Translations under genes and position numbers: made by a program
Part shown: piece by piece, positions 12,070-22,063 of the stretch
How the letters are laid out: each line of letters begins with the position of its first letter
Position numbering within the stretch: position 1 is the first letter of the stretch
DNA from: CAVVYV01 sp963752585
GTDB taxonomy: Bacteria; Actinomycetota; Thermoleophilia; Solirubrobacterales; 70-9
Direction of reading: 5' to 3'
NCBI GenBank assembly: GCA_963752585.1
Contig: CAVVYV010000004.1
Location: forward strand, 558,001 to 622,000
DNA: 64,000 nt
Notes under the pieces: generated by a model
The model's database searches: none
What the model was told of the DNA's origin: nothing
What the model saw: only the letters and a program-made list of their open reading frames with translations

Positions 12070-12746
12070 TTGGCGTCGGCGCTGGCGCCGCCCCGCTGCG
12101 GCTGCTGCGGGCAGCGCTGCGAGCAGAGCGACGTCATCTGCGAGTGCTGCAAGCGCGAGCTCGGCGCAGCCCGGCCGGTGATCGAGGGCGGCCCGGCCGG
12201 GGTCTCACTGGCCGTGGCCGCCTCGCGATTCGAGGGGGTTGCTCGCGAGCTCGCCCACGGGCTCAAGTTCGGCCGCCGCCTCGGTCTCGCCACGGTGGCG
12301 GCCGGAGCGATCATTCGAGCCTGCCCGACGAGGAGCTCGCCGGGGTGGTGGTGCCGGTGCCAGCCGCCCCGTGGCGCTGGCGCTGGCGGGGGTTCGATCC
12401 TGCTGAGGAGATCGCCCTCGCGCTTGCCGCGCGCGGCGGGCTTCCGTACGCAGCCTGTCTGCGCCGCGCCCATGGCCCCCGCCAGGTCGGCCGCGAGCGG
12501 CGAGCGCGGCTCACCGATCCGCCTCGGGTGCGCGCCGCCGGACCCGTCCCTCGGCGCGCCCTCCTGGTGGACGACGTCCACACCACCGGGGCGACCCTGG
12601 CCGCGTGCGCCGCGGCGCTCAACGGTGACGACTGCGAACGAGTGGTCGCCCTGACCCTGGCCAGATCCGAAAAACAGGGGTTGCCGCCCGGGGACGGCAG
12701 GCGTAGCATCGTGCGGCCAACCAGGACGGAAGGAGGACCAGCGTGA
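12070..12746 (+). CDS. comF: ComF-like phosphoribosyltransferase-domain protein (frame broken near 12335)
   Basis: Cytoplasmic protein with an N-terminal double zinc-knuckle (CGCCGQRCEQSDVICECCKR) and a C-terminal phosphoribosyltransferase fold (RRALLVDDVHTTGATLAACA, the PRPP-binding loop). ComF proteins support DNA uptake in competent bacteria, though homologues occur in many non-competent species. The N- and C-terminal parts are in different frames, joined near 12335. The start is unclear; TTG at 12070 is in frame and an ATG at 12047 is in another frame. Its stop at 12746 overlaps the GTG of hpf, suggesting one transcript. Confidence 0.75.
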
Positions 12747-13090
12747 GGATCGATGTCCGAGGAAGGAACGTCGAGGTCACGGAGGAGCTCCGGGAAGCGG
12801 TAGTCAGCCGCTTCAGCCGGGTCGGCAAGCAGGTCTCGGAGCTGGCCACGCTCGAGGTCGAGCTGTCCGAGGAGCGCAATCCGCGGATCAAGGACCGGAT
12901 GGTCGCCGAGGCGACCCTGGGCCTGAAGGGGATCACCCTGCGCGCCGAAGAGAGATCGCCCGACATGCTGCACTCGATCCACGAGCTGGCAGAGGACGTC
13001 CGCCGCCAGGTGAAGAAGCACCGGGAGAAGCGGCGGAAGCGCCAGCGGACTCGGCAGATGGTGGCGAAGCTTCGCAGCCGCTCCGTCTGA
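12743..13090 (+). CDS. hpf: Ribosome hibernation promoting factor, short form
   Basis: 115-residue HPF/YfiA-type protein (beta-alpha-beta-beta-beta-alpha). It reads MRIDVRGRNVEVTEELREAV at the start, LEVELSEERNPR in the middle, and ends in a long basic stretch (VKKHREKRRKRQRTRQ). HPF binds the decoding site of 30S subunits and silences ribosomes in starvation. It lacks the C-terminal dimerisation domain of the long form. The GTG start has a strong ribosome site, AGGAGG, a few bases upstream and overlaps the comF stop. Position just before secA is common in Actinobacteria. Confidence 0.9.
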   Translation: MRIDVRGRNVEVTEELREAVVSRFSRVGKQVSELATLEVELSEERNPRIKDRMVAEATLGLKGITLRAEERSPDMLHSIHELAEDVRRQVKKHREKRRKRQRTRQMVAKLRSRSV

Positions 13091-13121
13091 GACGGGCGTT
13101 GCCTCCAGCTAACCTAGGCCG

Positions 13122-15963
13122 GTGGCCAGAGGGATCCTAGATCGAGCCCTTCGCATGGGCGAGGGGAAGCAGTTCAAGGAGTACGAGAGCCGGGTCTCCG
13201 CGATCAACCGTTTCGAGCCGGAGATGGAGCTGCTCGACGACGCCGAGCTCCGCAAGGAGGCCGACGAGCTGCGCGAGCGCGCCCGCAACGGCGAGTCGAT
13301 CGAGGACCTGCTGCCGGAGGCCTTCGCCCTCACCCGCGAGGCCGCCCGGCGCACCCTCGGCCAGCGCCATTTCGACGTCCAGCTGATCGGCGGCATGGTG
13401 CTGCACTCGGGGGCGATCGCCGAGATGAAGACCGGCGAGGGCAAGACCCTGACCGCGACCCTGCCCGTCTTCCTGAACACGCTCGCGGGCAACGCCGTCC
13501 ACCTGGTCACCGTCAACGATTACCTCGCCCGCCGCGACGCGGAGTGGATGAAGCCGATCTACGACGCGCTCGGGGTGACGGTGTCCGCGATCCAGGAGGG
13601 CGACGATCCCCCCACCAGGCGCGAGAAGTACGCCGCGGACGTCACCTACGGCACCAACTCCGAGTTCGGCTTCGACTACCTCCGCGACAACATGGCCGGG
13701 TCGCTCGAGGAATGCGTCCAGCGCGGCCACGACTTCGCGATCGTCGACGAGGTCGACAACATCCTCATCGACGAGGCGCGGACACCGCTGATCATCTCCG
13801 GCCGGCCCGAGCAGGCCGCCGACCTCTACTACACCTTCGCCCGCCTCGCCAAGACAATGATGGGCGAGCCCGCGAAGACGAAGCTGAAGTCGCTCGGCGA
13901 GTCCAAGGACACCTCCGAGGTCGACTACGACTACGAGTACGACGAGAAGCACAAGACAGTGGCCCCGACCGAGCGGGGGATCGCCAAGGCGGAGGAGTTC
14001 CTCGGCGTCGACAACCTCTACCTGGGCGAGCACGGCACCCTCGTCAACCACCTGATCCAGGCGCTGAAGGCCGAGTCGCTCTACAAGCGCGACACCGAGT
14101 ACGCGGTGATCGACGGCGAGGTGATGATCATCGACGAGTTCACCGGCCGGATCCTCGAGGGCCGCCGCTGGTCGGAGGGGCTGCACCAGGCGGTCGAGGC
14201 CAAGGAGGGCGTCTCGATCCGGGAGGAGAACCAGACGCTGGCGACGATCACCCTCCAGAACTACTTCCGCCTCTACGACAAGCTCTCCGGAATGACCGGG
14301 ACCGCGCTCACCGAGGCCCAGGAGTTCATGAAGATCTACAAGACGCCGACGGTCGAGATCCCGACCAACGTGCCGATGGTCAGGGCCGACCAGAACGACG
14401 CGATCTACAAGACCAAGGACGGCAAGTGGAAGGCGGTCGCCAACGAGATCGAGGCACCGCCACCAGAGCGGACAGCCCACTCTGGTCGGGACGATCTCGG
14501 TCGAGATCTCCGAGATGCTCGCCGGCGAGCTGAAGCGGCGGGGGATCGAGCACGTGGTCCTCAACGCGAAGCCCGAGCACGCCGAGCGGGAGGGCGAGAC
14601 GATCGCCCAGGCCGGCCGAAAGGGAGCGGTGACGATCGCGACCAACATGGCGGGCCGCGGGGTCGACATCAAGCTCGGCGGCAACCCCGAGCAGATGGCG
14701 GTGCACGAGCTGAAGAGGCGGGGAGTCAATCCCGAGAACGAGGGCTACGAGGAGGCGCTGCGGGAGCTGACCGCGGAGCTCGAGCCACAGACGGCGGCCG
14801 AGGCCGATGAGATCCGGGCCGCCGGTGGGCTCTTCATCTGCGGCACCGAGCGCCATGAGTCGAGGCGGATCGACAACCAGCTGCGGGGACGCTCGGGGCG
14901 CCAGGGCGATCCCGGCGAATCGCGCTTCTTCCTCTCCGCCGAGGACGACCTGATCCGCCTCTTCGCCGGTGAGCGGATCTACAAGATCCTCGACCGCCTC
15001 GGCCCGGTGAACGAGCAGGGCGAGGAGGAGGCGCTCGAGGCGAAGATGCTGACGAAGACGATCGAGGGCGCCCAGAAGAAGGTCGAGCAGCAGAACTTCC
15101 TGATCCGCAAGCGGGTGCTCGAGTACGACGACGTCATGAACGAGCAGCGCCGGGTCGTCTACAAGTACCGGCGCGAGATCCTCGAGGGCAAGGACATGTC
15201 CGACGTCGCCCGCGAGGAGCTCGCCGAGGTGGTCAGCCGGCTGGTCGAGACCTACACGCCGGGCGACATCCTCGAGGACTGGGACCTCGGCGAGCTCCAG
15301 ACCCAGGCCCAGCAGCTCTGGCTCTCACAGGTGGACCTCTCCGGCCTTCAGGCCGAGACCACCAACCGAGAGGACCTCCGCGAGTCACTGCTCGCGGACG
15401 CGCTCGCAGCCTACGACCGCCGCGAGCAGGAGTTCGGCGACGAGATCATGCGCCAGCTCGAGCGCGGCATCCTCCTCCAGATCATCGACAACCGCTGGCG
15501 CGAGCACCTCGCCGAGATGGACTACCTGCGCGAGGGCATCCACCTCCGCGGCTTCGCCCAGATCGACCCGCTGGTCGCCTACAAGAACGAGGGCTTCTCG
15601 ATGTTCGAGGCGCTGATGAACTCGATCTGGGAGGAGTTCGCCAGGCTGATCTTCCACGTCGAGGTCGAGGTCGCGCCCAGAGCCCAGGAGCAGTTCGCCC
15701 CAGCCGGCACGCCGGTCAACGTCGAGCTCTCTGGCGGAACCGCCGAGCAGCCCTCCGCGCTCGGCCAGGCGGCGGTCGCGACGGCGGCCGGCGCCGACGT
15801 CGCCGCCGAGCAGGCGATCGAGGGCGGCGACGGGCAGGGAAACGGCGCCCCGTCCGTCTACGAGCAGGAGACGGTGGTCAAGGACGAGCGCGAGAAGATC
15901 GGCCGCAACGACCCCTGCTGGTGCGGCTCGGGCAAGAAGTACAAGAAGTGCCACGGCGCCTGA
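13122..15963 (+). CDS. secA: Preprotein translocase ATPase SecA (one frame break near 14455)
   Basis: Motor of the Sec export pathway at the cytoplasmic side of the membrane. Nucleotide site motifs include AEMKTGEGKTLTATLPVF near residue 105, TNSEFGFDYLRDNMA, and FAIVDEVDNILIDEARTPL. The second helicase half carries TNMAGRGVDIKLGGN and RHESRRIDNQLRGRSGRQGD. The C-terminus ends in a zinc-binding SEC-C motif, CWCGSGKKYKKCHG. Length is about 946 residues. One extra base near 14455 shifts the frame: removing it restores EARHQSGQPTLVGTISVEIS. GTG start at 13122. The stop overlaps the likely start region of the following hydrolase. Confidence 0.97.
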
Positions 15964-16592
15964 CCGTCGAGATCGAGACCCCGCACGGCCCGGCGCGGGC
16001 GCACCTCCATCCTGCCGACAGTCCGAGGGCCGCCCTGGTTCTCGGCCACGGCGCCGGGGGAGGGGTGGAGTCGGGCGACCTCCAGGCCGCCAAGGACGCC
16101 GCGCTCGCGGAGGGCGTCAGCGTCGCCCTGGTAGAGCAGCCCTACCGGGTCGCCGGCCGCCGCTCACCCGCTCCGGCGCGCCAGCTCGACGCCTCCTGGA
16201 TCGCGGTGGTCGAGCACCTGCGCGCGGGCGAGCTGGGCGGGCTGACGCTGATCGCCGGGGGACGCTCGCTTGGGGCACGGGTCGCCTGCCGGACCGCGGC
16301 CGAGACCGGCGCAGCGGCGATCCTCTGCCTCGCTTTCCCATTGCAGCCGCCTCCGCGCAAGGGCGGAAAGGCCTCCCCGAGTCGGCTTCCGGAGCTCGAG
16401 GCGGTCGAGGTCTCGATGCTGATCGTCCAGGGGGACCGCGATCGGTTCGGGCTCCCGCCCGCCGCTCGCCGCCGCACCGTCGTCGAGGTTCCGGGTGACC
16501 ATGGGCTGAAGAAGGACCTCGACGCGGTCACCGACGCCGTCGGTGCCTGGCTGCCGGGCGTGATCGCTGAGACCGCGCCCGCCGCCACCTAG
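15921..16592 (+). CDS. Alpha/beta hydrolase of the KANSL3/TEX30-like family
   Basis: About 210 residues. After a start region overlapping secA, the protein reads VEIETPHGPARAHLHPADSP, VLGHGAGGGVESGDL (oxyanion region), the nucleophile elbow GGRSLGARVA, LCLAFPLQPP, LIVQGDRDRFG with the acidic residue, and VPGDHGLKKDLDAV with the catalytic His. All three catalytic positions are therefore present. Substrate is unknown. The in-frame GTG at 15921 would overlap secA by 43 bases; a non-standard start near 15963 is an alternative. Confidence 0.75.
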   Translation: MRLGQEVQEVPRRLTVEIETPHGPARAHLHPADSPRAALVLGHGAGGGVESGDLQAAKDAALAEGVSVALVEQPYRVAGRRSPAPARQLDASWIAVVEHLRAGELGGLTLIAGGRSLGARVACRTAAETGAAAILCLAFPLQPPPRKGGKASPSRLPELEAVEVSMLIVQGDRDRFGLPPAARRRTVVEVPGDHGLKKDLDAVTDAVGAWLPGVIAETAPAAT

Positions 16593-16630
16593 CCGGCAGT
16601 CGTCTCGGCCCGTAGGGTGGGCCTAGCAGC

Positions 16631-18778
16631 ATGATCGGGAGAGTCCTCGACGGCGCGGCAAACCTGGTCTGCGGAAGGCCGAAGTGGGTTCTGGCCGTCG
16701 CTGCGCTGGGTTTCGTGATCGCGGCTCCGGTGGGCATGACTGCATTCCGGGCGCTCGACCCCTACGTCTTCGAGGACCGCGGGACCGAGAGCGCGGTGGC
16801 CGCCGACCGGATCGAGGAGGCCGGCGGGGTTCGTACCGACGCCGAGGTCGTCGCCCTCATCGATCTGGACGACGAGGTGAGCTCCCCCGCAGGCCAGGCG
16901 AGGGTGGCCGAGATGGTCCGGCGGCTCTCCGGGATCGATGGGATCGTGAGCGTCAGGAATCCCCTCGCCGCAGATGCGGAGTCCACGGCGGTGTCGCGGG
17001 ATGGGAGCTCGGCCTACGCGATCGCTCAGGTGCGGTCGGGGGTGAGCTCCGAGGAGATCGTCGATCGGGCAGAGGCGGAGTTCGAGGACGATGGCAACGT
17101 CCTGATTGGCGGCAGTGCGGCGGCCAGCGCGGGCTTCGGTGAACAGGTCGAGCGCGACCTCCAGCGTGGCGAGCTGCTCGCGTTTCCACTACTGCTGCTG
17201 CTTTCCCTGGTTTTCTTCCGAGGCCTGGTGGCCGCATCGATCCCGCTATTGGTCGGCGGCCTGGCCCTCGTCGGCTCACTGGCGGGCATGAGGCTGATCC
17301 ACGAGGGAGTGCCGCTGATCGATCAGGCACTCAGCGTGATCACAGCCATGGGCTTCGGGCTGGCGATCGACTACAGCCTGTTCATGGTCGCCCGATTCCG
17401 TGCGGAGCTCGCCGAGGGAGGTGGATCGGAAGCCGCGGTCCGAAGGACCATGGCCACCAGCGGCCGTGCCGTGGCCTTCAGCGGCATCACCGTCGGGATC
17501 GCGATGCTGGTCATGCTCGTCTTCCCGCAGCGGTTCCTGGTCTCGATGGCCCTCGCCGGAGTGATGGTCGCCCTACTCGCGGCGACGATCGCGCTCACCG
17601 TCCTCCCAGCTGCCCTCCTGCTGCTGGGGGAGAAGGTCAACGCCGGGGCACCGGCATGGCTGCGCCGCCGCCAGGTGCCGTCCGAGCGCGGTCGCTGGTA
17701 TCGCTTCACCAAGCTGATCATGAGGCGACCCGTGCTGACTGCGGTGCTCACCTCACTCGCGCTGCTGGCGGCCGGCCTCCCCTTCCTGCGGATCAACTTC
17801 GTGCCCGCGGTGGAGAGCGCGATGACGGAGTTCGGCCCCGCCTTCGACGAGGGACCGGCGGTCGGCCGGGTAGATCGGGCGATCCGTCTCCGGTTTCCAC
17901 CACCTCCGAGCTCACCGGTGATCGTTCAGCTCGAGGAGGGCGAGGAGGGTGTGAGCCCCGAGGGCCTGGCCTCCTATCGAGCTCAGCTGGCCGGGCTGAG
18001 CGGCGTAGGCGAGGTTTCGGAGCCATCCGACCTTGGGGAGGTGACCACGATCAGCGTCGCCACCACCGACGAGCCGCTGTCCGATCAGGCCCAGGGCCTC
18101 GTTCGCGAGATCCGCTCTCTCGACTCACCCGCGCCATTACGGGTGACGGGCGTCGCCGCTTCCCAGGTCGACGAGGAGGCGAGTGTCTCCGAGCGCATTC
18201 CGCTCGCCGCAGCGCTCCTCATCATCTCCACGGTGGTGCTGCTCTTTCTGATGACCGGTTCCGTTCTGCTTCCGATCAAGGCCCTGATCATGAACCTGGT
18301 CAGCATCAGCGCGGCTTTTGGGCTGCTGGTACTTGTCTTCCAGGACGGCAGGTTCGAGCGGCTGTTCGACTACACCAGCCAGGGCGGCATCCAGATGGTG
18401 GTGCCGGTGCTCGTCTTCGCCGTCGCCTTCGGCCTCAGCACCGACTACGGGGTGCTGGTGCTCTCCAGGGTGCGTGAGGCACGGGACGCGGGCGCCGACA
18501 ACGAGGAGTCGGTGGCGATCGGCATGGAGAGCACTGGGCGACTGGTGACCGCGGCTGCCCTGCTGTTCTCGGTGGTGATGGGAGCGCTTGTGGTCGGGCA
18601 GGTGATCGGGGTCAAGGAGGTCGGCTTCACGGTCGGGGTGGCGGTGCTGATCGATGCGTTCATCGTTCGCGCAATGCTCGTCCCCTCTCTGATGAAGCTC
18701 CTCGGCGACCGCAACTGGTGGGCGCCGGCCTGGCTGGCGCGGTTCTCGGGCGCCACGGCATCCTCGGGCCGGACTTAG
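16631..18778 (+). CDS. MMPL-family RND transporter
   Basis: 715-residue inner-membrane transporter of the RND superfamily, related to mycobacterial MmpL lipid exporters. Topology fits two repeats: one N-terminal helix (about 19-40), an extracytoplasmic loop, five helices with GLAIDYSLFMVARFRAELAE, then a second helix-loop-helices set with FGLSTDYGVLVLSRVREARD. The two Asp-Tyr motifs correspond to the proton-relay positions. Frame intact. The substrate is not determinable; a lipid or hydrophobic compound is likely. Its TAG stop shares three bases with the TAA of the convergent M28 peptidase gene. Confidence 0.9.
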   Translation: MIGRVLDGAANLVCGRPKWVLAVAALGFVIAAPVGMTAFRALDPYVFEDRGTESAVAADRIEEAGGVRTDAEVVALIDLDDEVSSPAGQARVAEMVRRLSGIDGIVSVRNPLAADAESTAVSRDGSSAYAIAQVRSGVSSEEIVDRAEAEFEDDGNVLIGGSAAASAGFGEQVERDLQRGELLAFPLLLLLSLVFFRGLVAASIPLLVGGLALVGSLAGMRLIHEGVPLIDQALSVITAMGFGLAIDYSLFMVARFRAELAEGGGSEAAVRRTMATSGRAVAFSGITVGIAMLVMLVFPQRFLVSMALAGVMVALLAATIALTVLPAALLLLGEKVNAGAPAWLRRRQVPSERGRWYRFTKLIMRRPVLTAVLTSLALLAAGLPFLRINFVPAVESAMTEFGPAFDEGPAVGRVDRAIRLRFPPPPSSPVIVQLEEGEEGVSPEGLASYRAQLAGLSGVGEVSEPSDLGEVTTISVATTDEPLSDQAQGLVREIRSLDSPAPLRVTGVAASQVDEEASVSERIPLAAALLIISTVVLLFLMTGSVLLPIKALIMNLVSISAAFGLLVLVFQDGRFERLFDYTSQGGIQMVVPVLVFAVAFGLSTDYGVLVLSRVREARDAGADNEESVAIGMESTGRLVTAAALLFSVVMGALVVGQVIGVKEVGFTVGVAVLIDAFIVRAMLVPSLMKLLGDRNWWAPAWLARFSGATASSGRT

Positions 18779-19671
18779 CGGCCGATTGACTCCGGGCTCA
18801 GCCGCGGACGAGCGATTCCGCGATTCTGAATGCTCGATTCAGCGAGCGCCTTCTGCAGCCGGCCCGGCCGGTCGCAGCCCTCGTGGTGGCAGGCGTCGAT
18901 CCCGTTCCAGACCTCGATCACGGCGCCGGGGAGGCCGGCGAGCTCGAACTCGCGATGGTCCGAGTTGCCCTGACCTGAGTCGCGTCCCCACCGGAGGACG
19001 ACGCCGGCGCGATTGGCGGCGGCGAGGATCTCCCCTTCGACGGCGGGTCGGGTCGCCGGCTGAGGAGAGCGCAGGGTGAACCGCCGGCCTCGGCCGACCA
19101 TGTCGACAGAGAGCGCGTATCGCAGGTCCCCGGCCCGGCCCGCGTTCCTGACGAACTTGACCAGGGCGGCCGCACCGACGTGGTAGCCGGTCCCGATCAC
19201 CACCCGCTCCTCGGCCCCGGTCGCGACCAGCCAGACGTCGCATCCGGGTTCCAGCGGCGCCAGGCGGTGGGAGAGAGCGACCAGGACCCCGACCCCGGAT
19301 GCGTTGTCGTTCGCCCCGAGACCGGGCGGGACGCTGTCCGTGTGGGCCATCAGCAGCTCGAGGCAGGCTGCCGGCGTCTCCAGCACCCCGACCACGTTTC
19401 GCGAGCGCCCGCGTCCTGGCACCGGGAAGCGATCGACGCTGACCTGAAGCCCGGCGTCGCCGAACTTGCGGGCGACGTAGCCGTGGGCGCGGCGCTCACC
19501 CCGGCCCCCGGCAGGCCGGGAGCCGATCTTGCCCGAGATCTGGAGCGCCGCCTCGTGGGCTGAGGGAGCGCTGCCGCCGCCACCAGCCGCAACCGGCTCC
19601 GCGGAGCCACCGCCGGACCCTCCGGCAATCAGCGCCCCGGCGGCGATGGCGAGCGCAAGCCGGACCAGCAT
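18775..19671 (-). CDS. Secreted M28-family zinc peptidase
   Basis: About 298 residues. A hydrophobic N-terminus (MLVRLALAIAAGALIAGG) followed by a Gly/Ser/Ala-rich linker suggests Sec export. The bi-zinc site motifs are in order: LLMAHTDSVPPG (His, Asp), GANDNASGVGVL (bridging Asp), VATGAEERV (Glu pair), LSVDMVGRGRRF (Asp) and the terminal His in DACHHEGCD. Aminopeptidase or carboxypeptidase activity is likely. The ATG at 19671 is chosen because an upstream ATG at 19695 would overlap the divergent prfB start. Confidence 0.82.
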   Translation of the reverse strand: MLVRLALAIAAGALIAGGSGGGSAEPVAAGGGGSAPSAHEAALQISGKIGSRPAGGRGERRAHGYVARKFGDAGLQVSVDRFPVPGRGRSRNVVGVLETPAACLELLMAHTDSVPPGLGANDNASGVGVLVALSHRLAPLEPGCDVWLVATGAEERVVIGTGYHVGAAALVKFVRNAGRAGDLRYALSVDMVGRGRRFTLRSPQPATRPAVEGEILAAANRAGVVLRWGRDSGQGNSDHREFELAGLPGAVIEVWNGIDACHHEGCDRPGRLQKALAESSIQNRGIARPRLSPESIGR

Positions 19672-19693
19672 CGGCACAACGTACCCTGTGGGC

Positions 19694-20842
19694 ATGGCTG
19701 AGACGCTTCCCCAGGAGGGAATCTCCCCGCGGCTCGCCGAGATCCGTGGGCAGCTGAAGCTGCTCGCGGATTACCTTTGACCCAGCCGCGCTGGAGCGAG
19801 AGGTCGAGCGGCTGGAGGCCGAGATGCAGCGGCCGGGATTCTGGGACGATCAGGGGACGGCCGCCGAGACCTCGGCCCGCCACGCCCGCGCCCAGCGCCG
19901 GCTCGAGAGCTTCCGCGCCCTCGAGTCCGACGTCGGCGACCTCGGCGAGCTGGCGGAGCTCGCCGCCGAGGACGAGGAGATCGCCGGAGAGCTCGCCACC
20001 CAGCTCGCCTCGGTGGAGCGCCGCCTCGCCGAGCTCGAGGAGGAGCGGCTCTTCTCCGGCCCCTACGACGCGGGCGACGCAGTGGTCACGATCAACGCCG
20101 GCGCCGGCGGCACCGACTCCCAGGACTGGGCCGAGATGCTGGTGCGCATGTACCTGCGCTGGGCGGAGCGCCGCGGCTTCAAGGTCGGAGATGAAGGAGG
20201 CCTCGCCGGGGGAGGAGGCGGGGCTGAAGTCCGCGACCTTCATCGCCCGCGGGGAGAACGCCTACGGGCTGTTCGCGGCCGAGCGCGGGGTCCACCGGCT
20301 GATCCGGATCTCCCCCTTCGACGCCTCCTCCCGCCGGCACACCAGCTTCGCCCAGGTGGACGTCGCGCCCCTGGTCGAGGGCGACGTCGAGGTCGAGATC
20401 GACGACGCCGACATCCGGGTGGACACCTACCGGGCATCCGGCGCCGGCGGCCAGCACGTAAACAAGACCGACTCCGCCGTCCGGATCACCCACCTGCCGA
20501 CCGGGATCGTCGTCCAGTGCCAGAACGAGCGCTCACAGGCCCAGAACAAGGCGGTGGCGATGCAGCTGCTCAAGGCCCGGCTGCTCGAGCGGAAGGAGCG
20601 CGAGCGCGCCGAGGAGCTGGCGAGGGAGCGCGGCGAGCAGAAGTCGGCGGAGTGGGGATCGCAGATCCGCAGCTACTTCCTCCATCCCGACCAGCGGGTC
20701 AAGGATCACCGCACCAACTTCGAGGTCGGCGACGCCCAGCGGGTGCTCGACGGCGACCTCGACGGCTTCGTCCGCGCAGTACCTGAACCAGGCGGCCGCG
20801 AAGGCCGGGGCCTCGGGCGGCGACGGCGCCTCCGGCGGCTAA
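19694..20842 (+). CDS. prfB: Peptide chain release factor 2, with programmed +1 frameshift
   Basis: RF2 ends translation at UGA and UAA. The first 28 codons (MAETLPQEGISPRLAEIRGQ to LLADYL) end at an in-frame TGA at 19778; slipping +1 at CTT TGA C continues as DPAALEREVERLEAE. This is the classical autoregulatory recoding of prfB. The catalytic GGQ is in YRASGAGGQHVNKTDSAVRI. Two further shifts are not programmed: an extra G near 20193 (restoring FKVEMKEASPGEEAGLKSAT) and one near 20782 (restoring YLNQAAAKAGASGGDGASGG before the TAA). About 380 residues. It stands divergently from the M28 peptidase gene. Confidence 0.95.
19775..19781 (+). other. prfB programmed +1 ribosomal frameshift site
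   Basis: Sequence CTTTGAC, with CTT as codon 28 and TGA as codon 29 of prfB. This matches the conserved RF2 slip site, where slow reading of UGA at low RF2 level lets the ribosome slip from CUU to UUU and resume at GAC. An obvious Shine-Dalgarno-like stimulator directly before it is not seen; only a short GCGGA precedes TTAC. Confidence 0.9.
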
Positions 20843-20846
20843 CCCG

Positions 20847-22029
20847 ATGACCACGATCTCGGTTGGCCTCTCCGAGGAGTTCGACACGGTCAGCGCCGCG
20901 GGCGAGGCCGCCGACCGCGCCCGCGCCGGCCTCGACGGCGACTGCGACCTCTGTCTGGTGTTCGCCTCCGGCCCCCACCTGCCGATGGCCAAGTGGCTTC
21001 TCTCCGAGGTCCAGGATCGGCTCGGGCCGCGCAACCTGATCGGCTGCGGAGCCGGCGGCACCCTGGCGCAGGGGCGGGAGCTCGAGGAGGGCCCCGGGCT
21101 CGTCGTCTGGGCCGCCAGCATCCCAGGGGCGGAGGTCAGCGACGATGCACCTGAGCGCCGAGCGCGAGGGCGAGGGGTTTCGCCTCCTCGGCCTCCCGGA
21201 GGAGCTCGCCGGCCCCGGCTCCGAGGAAGGTGCCGGCCCCGGCGAGGCGATCATCTCCCTCTGCGACCCGTTCAGCTTCCCCTCGGAGCTGCTCCTGGAG
21301 TCGCTCGAGCGCGCCCGGCCGCGGGCGCCGGTGCTCGGTGGGCTCGCCAGCGCCTCGTTCGCCGGGGGGACCGTCCTGTTGCGCGACGGCGACGTCCACT
21401 CGGACGGGGCGGTGACGGCGGTCCTCTCCGGCGCCGCGGTCCTTCCCTGTGTCTCTCAGGGCGCCGCCCCGGTCGGGGCCGAGATGACGATCACCGCGGC
21501 CGAGGGCAACGTGATCGCGGAGCTCGCCGGCAAGCCGGCGATGGAGCGGCTGGGCGAGGTGATCGCCGCGCTCCCCGAGCGCGAGCGCGAACTAGCCGCC
21601 GCGGGCGTCCTCCTCGGGATCGTGATCGACGAGAACCGACCCAGCTACGAGCGCGGCGACTTCCTCGTCCGGCCGATCATCGGCGCCGACCGGGAGAGCG
21701 GCGCCTTGGTCACCGGCGAGCGGGTCCGGGTCGGCCAGACCGTCCGCCTCCACGTGCGGGACGCCGCCTCGGCCGACGAGGACCTGCGCGAGGCGCTACG
21801 AGCCCAGGCTCAGGCGCTCGGCGGCCAGGGAGCGGCCGGGGCGCTGCTCTTCACCTGCAACGGGCGCGGCTCGAACATGTTCGAGGTCCCCGACCATGAC
21901 GCCGCCGCAATCGAGGACTCCCTCGGCGCCCCGACCGCGGGCTTCTTCTGCGCCGGCGAGATCGGACCGGTCGGCGGCCGCAACTTCCTCCACGGCTTCA
22001 CCGCGACGATGGCGGTGTTTCCGGCCTAG
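20847..22029 (+). CDS. FIST-domain sensory protein (frame broken near 21145)
   Basis: About 393 residues with FIST N- and C-terminal domains, predicted small-ligand sensing modules of bacterial signalling proteins. It begins MTTISVGLSEEFDTVSAAGE and has LIGCGAGGTLAQGRELEEGP in the N-terminal part. The C-terminal domain shows GIVIDENRPSYERGDFLVRP, LLFTCNGRGSNMF and GFFCAGEIGPVGGRNFLHGF, the most conserved FIST_C strand. No kinase or cyclase output is fused, so it may act alone or with a partner. It starts 4 bases after prfB. A one-base shift near 21145 joins the two halves. Confidence 0.85.
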
Positions 22030-22063
22030 CTGTCCGCGAATCTGATGCCCGCCCAGGGCGCGC

